Shown piece by piece: positions 10,523-20,900 of a DNA stretch of 64,000 nt; within the stretch, counting starts at the first letter, position 1, and each line of letters starts with the position of its first letter. The notes beneath the pieces are model-generated. The model ran no database searches. It had not been told where the DNA came from and worked only from the letters and a program-made list of their open reading frames with translations. The translations under genes were made by a program, and so were the position numbers. This stretch comes from Takakia lepidozioides (Eukaryota > Streptophyta > Takakiopsida > Takakiales > Takakiaceae): assembly GCA_030704615.1 (NCBI GenBank), contig CM060733.1:16368001-16432000 (forward strand). The letters run 5' to 3'.

Positions 10523-11420
10523 GTGGTTGTATTTGCTGCAGATCATACCCACTACAGAGCAGCTGTGATTGAAGCAGGACCAGCTGGACTAGCAGTGGTG
10601 GCCACCTTGTTGGACACCGAATGTACACCCATCCTGTGGATTGATCCCCACTTCCAGGCCGGTCGCCTCTCCACGTACAAAGAAGTACCAAGCAATACCA
10701 AGGTGAAACTGTTTCAGCAGTTTGTGACAATTTTACCTAGCTTAGTGCAATTTCCTGACAAGGCTCTCTCTCCCTTTCTTGGGAGGGATCCTGACAGCGG
10801 GTGCCCTCTCTCTCTTGCAGTTGATGGTGAAGACTCTTATCCATGGCATATGGACAGTGGCTACATGCTGACCCCCTCTCACATTCCAAAACGGGTGGCC
10901 CCTTCCGATACAATTGAAATAGTGGGAAGCAGCCAAGTTCAGCTGTGCTGGTGGCGCTCAAGAATCTGCGTGAATGTGAACAACGACCTCAAAAGCTAAT
11001 CAACTTTTCTGGTCAGCCTCTATTGTACGCAAGCTACATGCCAGACAACTGGATTTTGTTTGATAATACAGGGCTCAAGGGAGTGGCGGCTGACTGGGCC
11101 AGGGTGAATTTGGAAACAGAGAAATTGGAAAGGGAGAAGCTTCTAGAACGTGTTTGTGTGAAGGATATGTGTATCAAAGAACAGGAGGAGCTTTGGAAGA
11201 AATGTACCAAACTTGTAGGTGCAGTTGGGTATAATCGACACCCCTTACCCAAAATTTCAGTGAATAGCCACCAACTGACTAAAGTTGAGTATGATCCACA
11301 TAGAGGGAAAATTGCTGATAGTCTTTTCAGATTTGGAACAGCATTTCCTGAGCAACAGTGGATCCCTATGGTAAGGAAGAGTATGCTGACGTGGGATTAT
11401 GGAAGTTCATGGAGTACTCA
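10523..11420 (+). pseudogene. FAD/NAD(P)-binding oxidoreductase pseudogene
   Basis: The first part (10523-10940) encodes an FAD-binding start, IEAGPAGLAVVATLLD, followed by a segment ending RLSTYKEVPSNTKVKLF, as in plant FAD/NAD(P)-binding oxidoreductases. A one-base shift near 10943 moves the homology to the frame that reads LVALKNLREC and WILFDNTGLKGVAADWARVN, then AVGYNRHPLPKI. A second shift near 11371 is needed to read ADVGLWKFMEY. The C-terminus stops where the Copia fragment begins (about 11410-11420). Two frameshifts plus truncation make this a pseudogene. The precise substrate class is unknown. Confidence 0.65.
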
Positions 11421-12365
11421 CTGGTTTGCAAAAGCTCATTCCAAACTTATTCAAAATAGTTTGAATATACTTCTTCTGACTTAAGTGTAAAGTACCCTTG
11501 TCCCTGTCTCGTTCAACTTGAATGCCCATAAAATAATGAATGTCTCTAAGATCCGTCATATCAAATGTAGCATGTAAACGTTGTTTTGCATGTTTCAATG
11601 CTTCCACATCATTGCTGACTAAAATTGAGTCATCTACATATAGTGCAATGAGTACAAACTTGTCCTCTTTGAATTTAATGTACACATTACTATCTGCTGG
11701 AGATGCCACAAAACCTTCAAAGATTAAATAACCATTAAACTTCTGGAACCAGGCTCGAGGTGACTGTTTCAAGCCATATAGGATTTTTATCAACTTACAG
11801 ACCAAGTCTTCTTCTCCTGGAGCAATGAACCCTTGAGGCCGCTCCATATAAACCTCCTCCTCCAAATCTCCATTTAAGAAGGCGGTTTTCACGTCCATTT
11901 GATGGACCTCCAGATTTGATAGTGCGGCAATAGCCAAAATAGTCCTGATAGAAGATATCTTTGCAACAGGTGAAAATGTCTCATTATAATCCACTCCTTC
12001 TCTTTGAGAAAAGCTCTTGCAACTAGTCTGGCTTTATACCTTTCCACTGATCCATCTGCTTTAAGTTTGAGTTTATAGATCCACTTACATCCAACAGTCT
12101 TTCTCCCTTGTGGAAGTTTAGTTAGCTTCCAAGTACCATTCTTTAGTAAGGATGCAAACTCTTTATTCATAGCCTCTTGCCATCTTGACGACTCTCTACA
12201 ACTGAGAGCTTCCTTAAATGACATTGGCTCTTCATTTTCAACAAGCATTGTTTGTGACAAATCGAGAGATTCTATGAGTCTTTGACTGGGTCTTCTCTCT
12301 CTCATGGACCTGCGAACTTGGATATCAAGTTGAGCCCTAGGTGCTTGTAGTTGAGGTTGAGCCAC
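11407..12365 (-). mobile_element. Copia (Ty1) retrotransposon fragment, reverse transcriptase
   Basis: The minus strand encodes the start of a Copia RT (12365 to about 12000: EAMNKEFASLLKNGTWKL, VGCKWIYKLKLKADGSVERY) and continues in another frame (11994-11407) with DYNETFSPVAK, VHQMDVKTAFLNGDL, KILYGLKQSPRAW and the catalytic LYVDDS. The frame change at about 11995 is a one-base shift. Integrase, gag and RNase H are missing, and no LTRs are seen. The end at CKPVSTP coincides with the break in the FAD oxidoreductase pseudogene, so the fragment probably truncated that gene. It is inactive. Confidence 0.9.
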
Positions 12366-12956
12366 TTGAACATTTGCTGGAATATTACTTGGCTATGGTG
12401 TCTCTATTTCCTCATGAGAGCCAGAGTCACAATCTTACCTCGTCCGCCTCCCTGCTTACAATGTCGTTTGCACAAACATTAGAAATTGTGCCTAAAATCC
12501 GTCCTGAAGCACTTGATAAGATTTAGTGAATGTCTGGCATTTGGGGAAAGGTAGACAGATGACAACAATGTAGAATAAGACAACACAACAGATGTGAGAG
12601 TGATCTTTCATTCTGCGACTTTGTCCGAGTGCTTACTGCAACATTCTGGTGTGCAGCACGCTCCTCTTTAGTTATCCTCTTCAGTGTCGACACATTGCGA
12701 GCCATTTCAGCACTATACTTCCTGCAACGCACCACCTGACCACGGTAAACATGGTGTGGACTCCAATGCGTATTGCGGTCCCTGCCAGTGAGGTAGAAAT
12801 GTGCACCTGTATGTTACGAGAGTACTGCAATTTTCATGGTTTTTCATCAGGACCATTATACAACAACATTCAAAATGAATTTGGCTCTCGTTTGTGCATG
12901 AGGAGGAATTCCGGGTCTTACAACATTGTGTAACAGAAATTGACAAAACGTCTGCA
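12366..12956. other. No recognisable gene
   Basis: Sequence between the Copia fragment and the tandem repeat. No motif-bearing frame or RNA gene is seen. Confidence 0.3.
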
Positions 12957-13379
12957 TTGTCTTCTTGTTTGACCATAACCAATATTATGCATGAGGATGT
13001 TGTCCTTGAACTTGCGCTAAAACCGAGAGTCCACCAATCATCCCCTAGGTGCCTTGTCTTCTTGTTTGACCCATAACCAATGTTATGCATGAGGATCCCC
13101 GCCTTTGAACTTGCACTGAAACCGAGAGCCCATACACCATCCACTAGGTGCACTGTCTTCTTGTTTGAACCATAACCAATGTTACGCATCAGGATGTTGC
13201 CCTTGAACTTGCGTTGAACCCGAGAGTCCACAAATCATCCCCTAGGTGCCTTGTCTTCTTGTTTGATCCATAACCAATGTTAGGCATCAGGAGGCTGCCT
13301 TAGAACTTGCGTTTGACCCGAGAATCAATACATACATCATCCCCTAGGTGCCTTGTCTTCTTGTTTGACCCATGACCAA
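12957..13379. repeat. Tandem repeat, unit about 98 bp, 4.3 copies
   Basis: Units start at 12957, 13054, 13153, 13251 and 13353 (spacings 97, 99, 98 and 102 bp), each opening with TGTCTTCTTGTTTGA and ending near CATCCCCTAGGTGC. The copies differ by scattered substitutions and small indels. On the minus strand part of the array stays open and encodes repeats around YGSNKKT and WTLGFSAS, but the indels break a common frame, so coding is doubtful. There is no spacer diversity as in CRISPR. Confidence 0.85.
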
Positions 13380-13609
13380 CCATTTGCTGTACATTACAAT
13401 CAAAGCCTACAAGCCAGGATATAACTATCTACTGTATGAAGTGCATAGAAGCCACTGTTGTAAATGCATACACGGCAAGAAAATGAGAAACCATCTTTTA
13501 ACGACATTACAACGAACAAGCACAAATTTTATTACAAAGTTGTGGAGGGACACAAAATGTCTAAAACTGTGAACATCACGAGACCCCCCAAAATGATGAA
13601 ATTTGCATT

Positions 13610-16330
13610 TCAGTCACTAGAACTATCCCCTGAAACTTGTGCAGTATCATCGACGTAAACCCGAGCTCTGAGGTGCTTGTTGTGCTTTCGAGCACATGGG
13701 GGAGATAACATGAAACTCTGTTGACAAGCAATGGCCTCCGCGTAGTCGGGTAGGATGTATGAACGTGGAGGGCTGCACCACAAGTCACTGTGAATAAAAG
13801 AGACGTCGACCAAAGGAATAGCTTTCAATACCCTGCCACCCAAAGAACCACAATTGCATTAGCCACCATTAATGGGAAAGGGGGGGCCGTTTCCGCGGGA
13901 GAAATCGGATGCTTACAGAAAAACAACTTACTCGCATGCGAAATCGTCGTCCAAGACTTTGTCGTCCCATTCGTTGATTTCCACATGCACTATACCCTCC
14001 TGTTGTTGGGCGGCAGGTGCCGGCGCTGGCGCTTCCAAGTTATGGAGGAGGTCATTGAAAATGTCCGCATCCCCTTCCATACCAAACAAATGCCTCCCCA
14101 CTGCCTTGCAAGCATGGTACGAAGCTCCTGCGAGACATAATACTCTTATGACACATATAAACAAATTTTGCACCAAGAAGAAAACACCACAGCAGGTTCG
14201 GGGTGAAACCTGTGCCAAGAGTGAGGTCCACGATACGCGCCCCCGGATGGGAACAAGTCTCCACAATTGTTTGAATAAATGTTGGGCTCTTCTCCTTGGC
14301 CCCTCTCCATGGTGTGCAGTTGGACTTTCGCAAGCATACATTGGAATCCACGTAATTGTAGTGCATGTCGTCCACACTGGATCAAACTTATCGTTGATGA
14401 AACAACCTCCCCATGAAGCCTGAACTCCTTCACTGCTGTGGGAGTTGAAGCAGGGTGCACTCTGACGAGGCAGACGGCCTCAAAAAGGCGGGTCTACACA
14501 CAAGACAACATGAGGCACATATTAGTGAATCCAAAAAAATTCATCTGAAAAGAATAGTGCTTGAAACCTCCGAAAATGAGTGCGTTGACGCACTCATTTC
14601 TGCAGGGGTGAAATGGAACTTCAAATGAAGCAGGTAAGAGAAAAGTCGATTACCATTTGTCCGGGACAGTCACCCTTTGTCAAGTACAGGCTGTTCACAC
14701 CATTCCACATTTTGATGATTTTCATCCCCGAGGCCTTGAGGTAGCTTGCAAGCTCCTGGCGACATTTCGTATTGACCGACTGGATCATTACAAGAACCCC
14801 TGCATCCGATAAAAAAAAATTGCAAAATGAAAAGACCCACCGCCAGTACCTCTCATCAAATGCATTCCATGTTGGGCAAGTGCCTGTGGGTAGAATGTCC
14901 GGTACTGGCAGCCCATCCGGAATGTCCACAATCACCATGTCGGCACAACATGGTTTCAGGGAACCATTGACCCAACACTGCCCTTTCGAAACCTGAAAAC
15001 AGACAGACGGCAAAAATTAAATAACTATCCAAAAGGGAAACAGTAAATGAGACAAACAGTGGGAATTGGCTTACAGAGTCAAGGAATGCACACAGCTTGC
15101 CCCAAGTTCGAGAGGGTTCTCCAGCGTAACCAGATTTTCTGCTTTCCATCATGGCAAGGAATGAATCATTGACAATCTCGCATTTACATTCTCGCTGGAT
15201 TCTGGATGGGTGCTCCACTGCGTCGTATGGCTCAATCTTCCCCTTACCTTTTCGTTCCTTGTTTCCAATTGGGGTCTGCGCTACCTCACCCCCCGCAATC
15301 TCCCCTTGGGTGGCTTTCTCCTTCCCTTTGTCATTTGTACCCTTTCTCTTTCCCTTCCCTCTCGCAAGAGTTTTGTTGGCTGCGGGTTCCTTCTCCGCGA
15401 GGTTTCGCAGATTCCTCTCATGCAATTCCTTGTCAGTAAGAGGGGCCAAGACTCCGCATTGTCGTTCTGGTTCCGTGTCTGCAACTCATACCAGGGGCAA
15501 TCTGATTTCGGAATGTCTAGATACCAGCAGCAGTTTTTCAGATGATATCTCCCGTAGTCTCTGAGGATGGCTGCAGTGTACATGGTCTGACTGTTAGAGG
15601 GGTCAGACCACAAGTCGATGAAGGCAGGGTACTTACCGAGGTTTTTTCCCAGAATGAGCACGTTCTTGATATACCTACAAAACAAAAGAGGTACACTTTT
15701 AGACATTGAAGGAAAAAAGCATATACTGCAGCCCTCCCAAAATGTGTGCGTCGACGCACACAGTTTGGGGTGCACAAATACTTGAGCATTAGGCAACCAA
15801 AATACACTCACTAGTACCAATGCAAGAACAGGAGAAAACAAAGGGTTCCATATGCAGAAAGATATCCCTTTCTCGGCAGACTGATATTCCATTCAGAACT
15901 GCCAACGAAACAATGAAATCCATGATGGAGGAGAGAACACATCTGAGTTTGTGGCCCTCCAAAACTGCGTGCGTTGGCGAACGCAGTTTTGCATGGCCAA
16001 AAACTGTCTGTCTACTGATTGCCAAAGATAGTTTTCAAACATAAAACAAAAACTAACGAACCTGTATAGGACCCTCTTCATGGCTCCCTCCGCCCCGTAC
16101 TGCTGGTCAAAGTCATTTGTGTGGGAGATTCCTCCATCTCGGGAAAACTCTCTGAAGAAGCAGTTGCTCCAAGCAGTGGCCTTCCACTGCCTCAAGTAAT
16201 CCTCCAGAGTGTCCTCGGGCACGGGTAATTTTGTAGTCATAAAGCTGTTTCTCCAGCACCTGGTTTGCACGAGCTTTAATCTGCAGGTATTCATATGCAT
16301 GCGTTAGAGTCCATTCATGGGAAGATATTC
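13610..16330 (-). CDS. Beta-class DNA methyltransferase-like gene (N6/N4 type), multi-exon
   Basis: Six exons can be read on the minus strand: about 16330-16062, 15674-15075, 14992-14654, about 14460-14210, 14127-13932 and 13832-13610 (stop), joined by GT-AG sites with matching phases. Exon 3 has ADMVIVDIPDGLP where a catalytic motif IV (D/S-P-P-Y/W) is expected, then DAGVLVMIQ. Exon 4 has KEKSPTFIQTIVETCSHPG followed by RIVDLTLGTG (AdoMet motif I). Exon 5 has ASYHACKAVGRHLFGMEGD. This order (IV before I, then GRxxxGxE) is that of beta-class N6-adenine/N4-cytosine methyltransferases (PF01555-like). A Lys/Gly-rich linker (about 15330-15400) precedes the domain. One-base frameshifts are needed near 16226, 15450 and 14395, so it is either a decaying gene or carries assembly errors. 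Motif IV is degenerate (DIPD), so activity is uncertain. Confidence 0.6.
14574..14599. repeat. Intronic palindrome 1
   Basis: Perfect 12-bp arms AAATGAGTGCGT (14574-14585) and ACGCACTCATTT (14588-14599) around TG. It lies in the intron between exons 3 and 4 of the methyltransferase-like gene. Confidence 0.85.
15736..15769. repeat. Intronic palindrome 2
   Basis: A perfect 20-bp palindrome, TGTGTGCGTCGACGCACACA (15743-15762), extends outwards through CCCAAA and TTTGGG with one mismatch per arm. It lies in the first intron of the methyltransferase-like gene and shares the core TGCGTYGACGCA with palindrome 1. Confidence 0.85.
15961..15990. repeat. Intronic palindrome 3
   Basis: Arms AAAACTGCGT (15961-15970) and ACGCAGTTTT (15981-15990) enclose a 10-nt centre with GCGTTGGCG. 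It lies in the same intron as palindrome 2 and, like it, follows a CCCTCC motif. Confidence 0.8.
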
Positions 16331-16349
16331 TCAGAATTTCAAGCAAAGA

Positions 16350-17438
16350 ACGTCCTTAAAAGTACGTGGCTCCAGTAGGTGGCTTTGTGCAACCATGTAT
16401 CAAGAACTTGGTCGTTGATGTGCCCGGTGTTGTGTTGAGGGTATCCTACACTGTTTACCCAGTGATGCACTGGGTGTTTTCCTTCACATGAGTTGCTTGG
16501 GGATCTGATTCGAGCTCTACTGCAACAGACGAGATATCGGGAGTTCTTGCGGGGTGGCGTTGGTGGCAAGGGGTCAGACAAGTCCGAGTTGATGTTGCGA
16601 GTAGCAAGAAGATCAGGGGATCCGAACAAGATTGCCAGGGCTATCAGCATGTGTGCGGAAGGAACTCCACTGGTGTCCAGAGTTCCCCATCTGGAGGGTG
16701 AGGAGAGATTCGGGTCTTGTAAACGGAAATTGAACACCTTTCCTGGGTCGGATGCGGACTCCCACAAGCCGGACAGGGACAACTTCTCCATGCCGCGTGT
16801 TCCATTTCATCAGAGGTTCGTTTCCGGCATATCCAGTGCGAACGATCCTTTGTCACAAAGCAAAGGCAGCCATCTCCCACAGTGAGTGCAATGGGGCAGG
16901 AGGCAAACGTGCTCCCCCCTGTGGTGGAGTCCATGTGCCCCGACGAAGTCTGGCAATAGAACGCCCACTGTGGGTTCTCGAGTGAAGTGCAGGGGCAATC
17001 AGAGAAAAACCAATCGTGAGGAGAAATGCAAGTCGCGCATATCCAGAGGCAAAGGTCCGAACTCCGGCTCCGACCTTCACTGTTTTTCTGGTTCTGCCCT
17101 GCACGACTGTGGTAGGTGCGTGCGTGGGACTGTACGACGCCATCGGTTATCAATGAAGCCTCCTCCACCAAGCGTTTGGCCTGTGAGGTGGGGACACATC
17201 TCACCAACTCACGAGATTGCCATGCTGGAGGAGGCAGGCTCTCCCTTCAGCGAGCCCCCTTGTACATGCAGGTGCTTCTACTTCAGCAAGTTCTGGAGTG
17301 CCACCACCGAACGCTGATGCATGGCCAACAAAACGAAATGGGAAGTTGGTTCGTCGTTTCCTCCGACTGCCGAGCATTTCGGCAAGGTGGAATCCGCTCG
17401 AATGCTTCAAGTCGTGTTACAGGCACTTACGGAAGTTC
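16350..17438. other. Ambiguous coding-like region before the assembly gap
   Basis: Both strands have moderately long frames: plus 16493-16885 (130 codons, helix-rich start LIRALLQQTRYREFL) and 16886-17317; minus 16339-16791 (ending DTWLHKATYWSHVLL) and 16644-17207. The minus frames could be 5' exons of the methyltransferase-like gene; the plus frames could be exons of another gene truncated by the gap. Nothing decides between them and no family is recognised. Confidence 0.3.
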
Positions 17439-17938
17439 NNNNNNNNNNNNNNNNNNNNNNNNNNNNNNNNNNNNNNNNNNNNNNNNNNNNNNNNNNNNNN
17501 NNNNNNNNNNNNNNNNNNNNNNNNNNNNNNNNNNNNNNNNNNNNNNNNNNNNNNNNNNNNNNNNNNNNNNNNNNNNNNNNNNNNNNNNNNNNNNNNNNNN
17601 NNNNNNNNNNNNNNNNNNNNNNNNNNNNNNNNNNNNNNNNNNNNNNNNNNNNNNNNNNNNNNNNNNNNNNNNNNNNNNNNNNNNNNNNNNNNNNNNNNNN
17701 NNNNNNNNNNNNNNNNNNNNNNNNNNNNNNNNNNNNNNNNNNNNNNNNNNNNNNNNNNNNNNNNNNNNNNNNNNNNNNNNNNNNNNNNNNNNNNNNNNNN
17801 NNNNNNNNNNNNNNNNNNNNNNNNNNNNNNNNNNNNNNNNNNNNNNNNNNNNNNNNNNNNNNNNNNNNNNNNNNNNNNNNNNNNNNNNNNNNNNNNNNNN
17901 NNNNNNNNNNNNNNNNNNNNNNNNNNNNNNNNNNNNNN
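17439..17938. other. Assembly gap (500 N)
   Basis: Exactly 500 N, a common placeholder length. Open frames running through it are artefacts, so the true start of the PPR gene to its right is not visible here. Confidence 0.99.
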
Positions 17939-20900
17939 CAGGGTCAAGCACAATCGGCTGACGTGAGGACAGTGTGTGTGACAGGACGACTGACAAAGGT
18001 GTCGCATGTTTTGAACCAAGGAGGCATCAAAACAGACTCCGATACTTACGTCTGTCTCTTGAAGGAGTGCATCAAGATGAAAGACCTAGCACAAGGAAAG
18101 CAGGTGCATGCCCACATTATTCAAAGTGGAGTGAAGCCGAACATCTTCCTATACAACACCCTTGTCGAAATGTATGCCAAGTGCGGGAGCCTTGCGAATG
18201 CACGCCAAGTTTTTGACAAGATGCCAGAACGAAGCTTGCTTACATGGAATATTATGGTGGCAGGATATGCCAAGCATAACTGTGGTAGGCAGGCTTTGGA
18301 GATGTATGAGCTAATGCAACGGGAAGGGGTGACACCTGATCGGGTTACGTTCATTTGCGTTCTCCAGGGGTGTGCCAGCGTGGTAGCTCTGGGAAAGGGC
18401 AAAGAGGTTCATGCTGACATAATGAAAGCCGGAATTGCAGCAGATATCATTCTGGAGACTGCACTTGTCAACATGTATGCAAAATGCAGGAGCATGAAGG
18501 ATGCACATCAATTGTTCAACAATATGGCTCAGCGAAATGTTGTCTCATGGAGTACAGTGATTGCAGGATATGCTCAGAATGGGTTCGGCAGGGAGGCTTT
18601 GGAGATGTATGAACAAATGATAGGGGAGGGGGTCTGGCCCAACAAGGTCACATTCATCTGCCTTCTCAAAGCATGTGCTAGCCTCGGAGCCCTGGAAAAG
18701 GGAAGAGAAGTTCATAATGGAATTATAAAATTTGGGATTGTGCCAGATATCATTCTCGACACTGGCCTAGTCAACATGTATGCCAAATGTGGAAGCATGA
18801 ATGATGCACGCCTATTATTTGAGAACATGGCTGAACGAGATGTGGTCGCATTCAGCGCAGTGATTGCAGGATATGCTCAGCATGGGTGTGGTAGTGAGGC
18901 TTTCGAGATATATGGTCAAATGATACGTGAAGGAGTGACACCAGACAAGGTAACGTTTATTTGCATTCTGAATGCGTGTGCCAGTTTGGCAGCTCTGGAA
19001 AAGGGCAAAGAGGTCCATGCAGATGTTATTAAAGCTGGAATAGCCTCATACATAAACTTGGAGACTGCCCTTGTGAACATGTATGCCAAATGTGGGAGCC
19101 TGAAGGATGCACGCCAAGTATTTGACAATATGGCTCAACGAAATGTTGTCTCATGGAGTGCAATGATCAAAGCATATGGTCAGCATGGGTGTGGTGGGGA
19201 GGCTTTGGAGATCTATGACGACATGATACGGGAAGGGATGCCACCTGACAAAATCACCTTCATTTGTGTTCTCAATGCTTGTGCCAGCTTGGCAGATCTG
19301 GAAAGGGGTAAGGCAGTCCATACTGATATCATAAAAGCTGGAATTGCAGCATATATTGATCTAGAGAATACACTTGTCGACATGTATGCCAAATGTGGGA
19401 GCTTAAAGGATGCTCGCCAAGTGTTTGCAAATATGGCTCAACGAAATGTGGTCTCATGGAACACGATGATTGTAGGATATGATCAGAATGGGTGTGGCAG
19501 GGAGGCATGGGAGATCTATGAGGAAATGATACGGGAAGGGGTGACACCTGACAGGATCACATTCATTAGTATTATCAATGTGTGTGCCAGCCTGGCAGCC
19601 CTGGAAAAGGGCAAAGGGGTCCATGCTAACATCATCAAAGCGGGAATTGCATCAAACAAGAACTTGGAGATTGCCCTTGTGAATATGTATGCCAAATGTG
19701 GGAGTTTAGAAGATGCACGTCATGTGTTTGACAATTGTGCACAACAAGATGTGGTTTCACTCAACATAATGATCGCAGGATATGGCCAGAATGGGCGTGC
19801 TAGGGAGGCTTGGGTGATGTATGAGCAAATGATATCAGAAAGAGTGACACCCAACAAGATTACGTTCATTTGTGTTCTCAAGGCATGTGGCAACTTGGGA
19901 GTGCTAGAAAAGGGCAAAGAGGTCCATGCTGACATCATCAAAGCTGGATTTGTGCCGGATGTCATTCTGGAAAACACCCTTGTGAACATGTATGCCAAAT
20001 GTGGGAGCTTAAACGATGCACGGCAAGTATTTGACAGCATGCCTCAACGGGATGTTGTTTCATGGAATGCGATGATAGCAGGATATGGCCAGCATGGGCA
20101 TGATAGGGAAGCTTGGGAGATCTATGAGGAAATGATACGGAAAGGGGTCATGCCTGACAAGGTCACATTCATTTGTGTTCTTAATGCATGTGCCTGCCCA
20201 GAAGCCCTGGAAAAGGGTAAAGAAATCCATGCTGACATCATCAAAGCTAGAATTGCACCATTTGTGAATTTGGAGAACACCCTCGTGAATATGTATGCTA
20301 GATGCGGGAGCTTAAAGGATGCTCGTAATGTATTTGACAATATGACTGAAAGAAGTGTGGTCTCATGGAGTGGAATGATTGCGGCGTATGCTCAGAAAGG
20401 ATGTGGTAAGGATGCTTTGGAGATCTATGAGCAAATGATGCGGGAAGGTGTGACACCCAACAAAGTCACTTTCATTTGCGTTTTCAATGCATGTGCTGGC
20501 CTGGCAGCCCTGGAAAAGGGTAAAGAGGTCCATGCTGACATGATCAAAGCTGCAATGTTGCCAACTATCAGTCTGGAGAACTCTCTTGTTGATATGTATG
20601 CCAAATGTGGGAGCATCCATGATGCTCGGCAAGTGTTTGACAACATGACTGCACGCAATGTGGTCTCATGGAATGCGATGATTGCAGCATATGGTCAACA
20701 TGGGCGTGGTAGGGAGGCCCTCCAACTATTTGACCGAATGCAACGGGAATGCTGGATGCCAGATGGTGCCACCTTTATCTGTCTTCTCCGTGCATGTAGC
20801 CATGTGGGTCTAGTGGATGAAGGTTGTCACTACTTTGAGTCCCTGAGTCAATATCATGGCCTGGCCCCTGCAGTGGAACATTTTAGCTGCATGGTGGACC

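Noticed and set aside
12957-13379. CRISPR array
   Set aside because: Units are contiguous diverged tandem copies without short repeats and unique spacers, and the DNA is eukaryotic.
17116-17966. Long frames through the N gap on both strands
   Set aside because: They are open only because N codons are not counted as stops.
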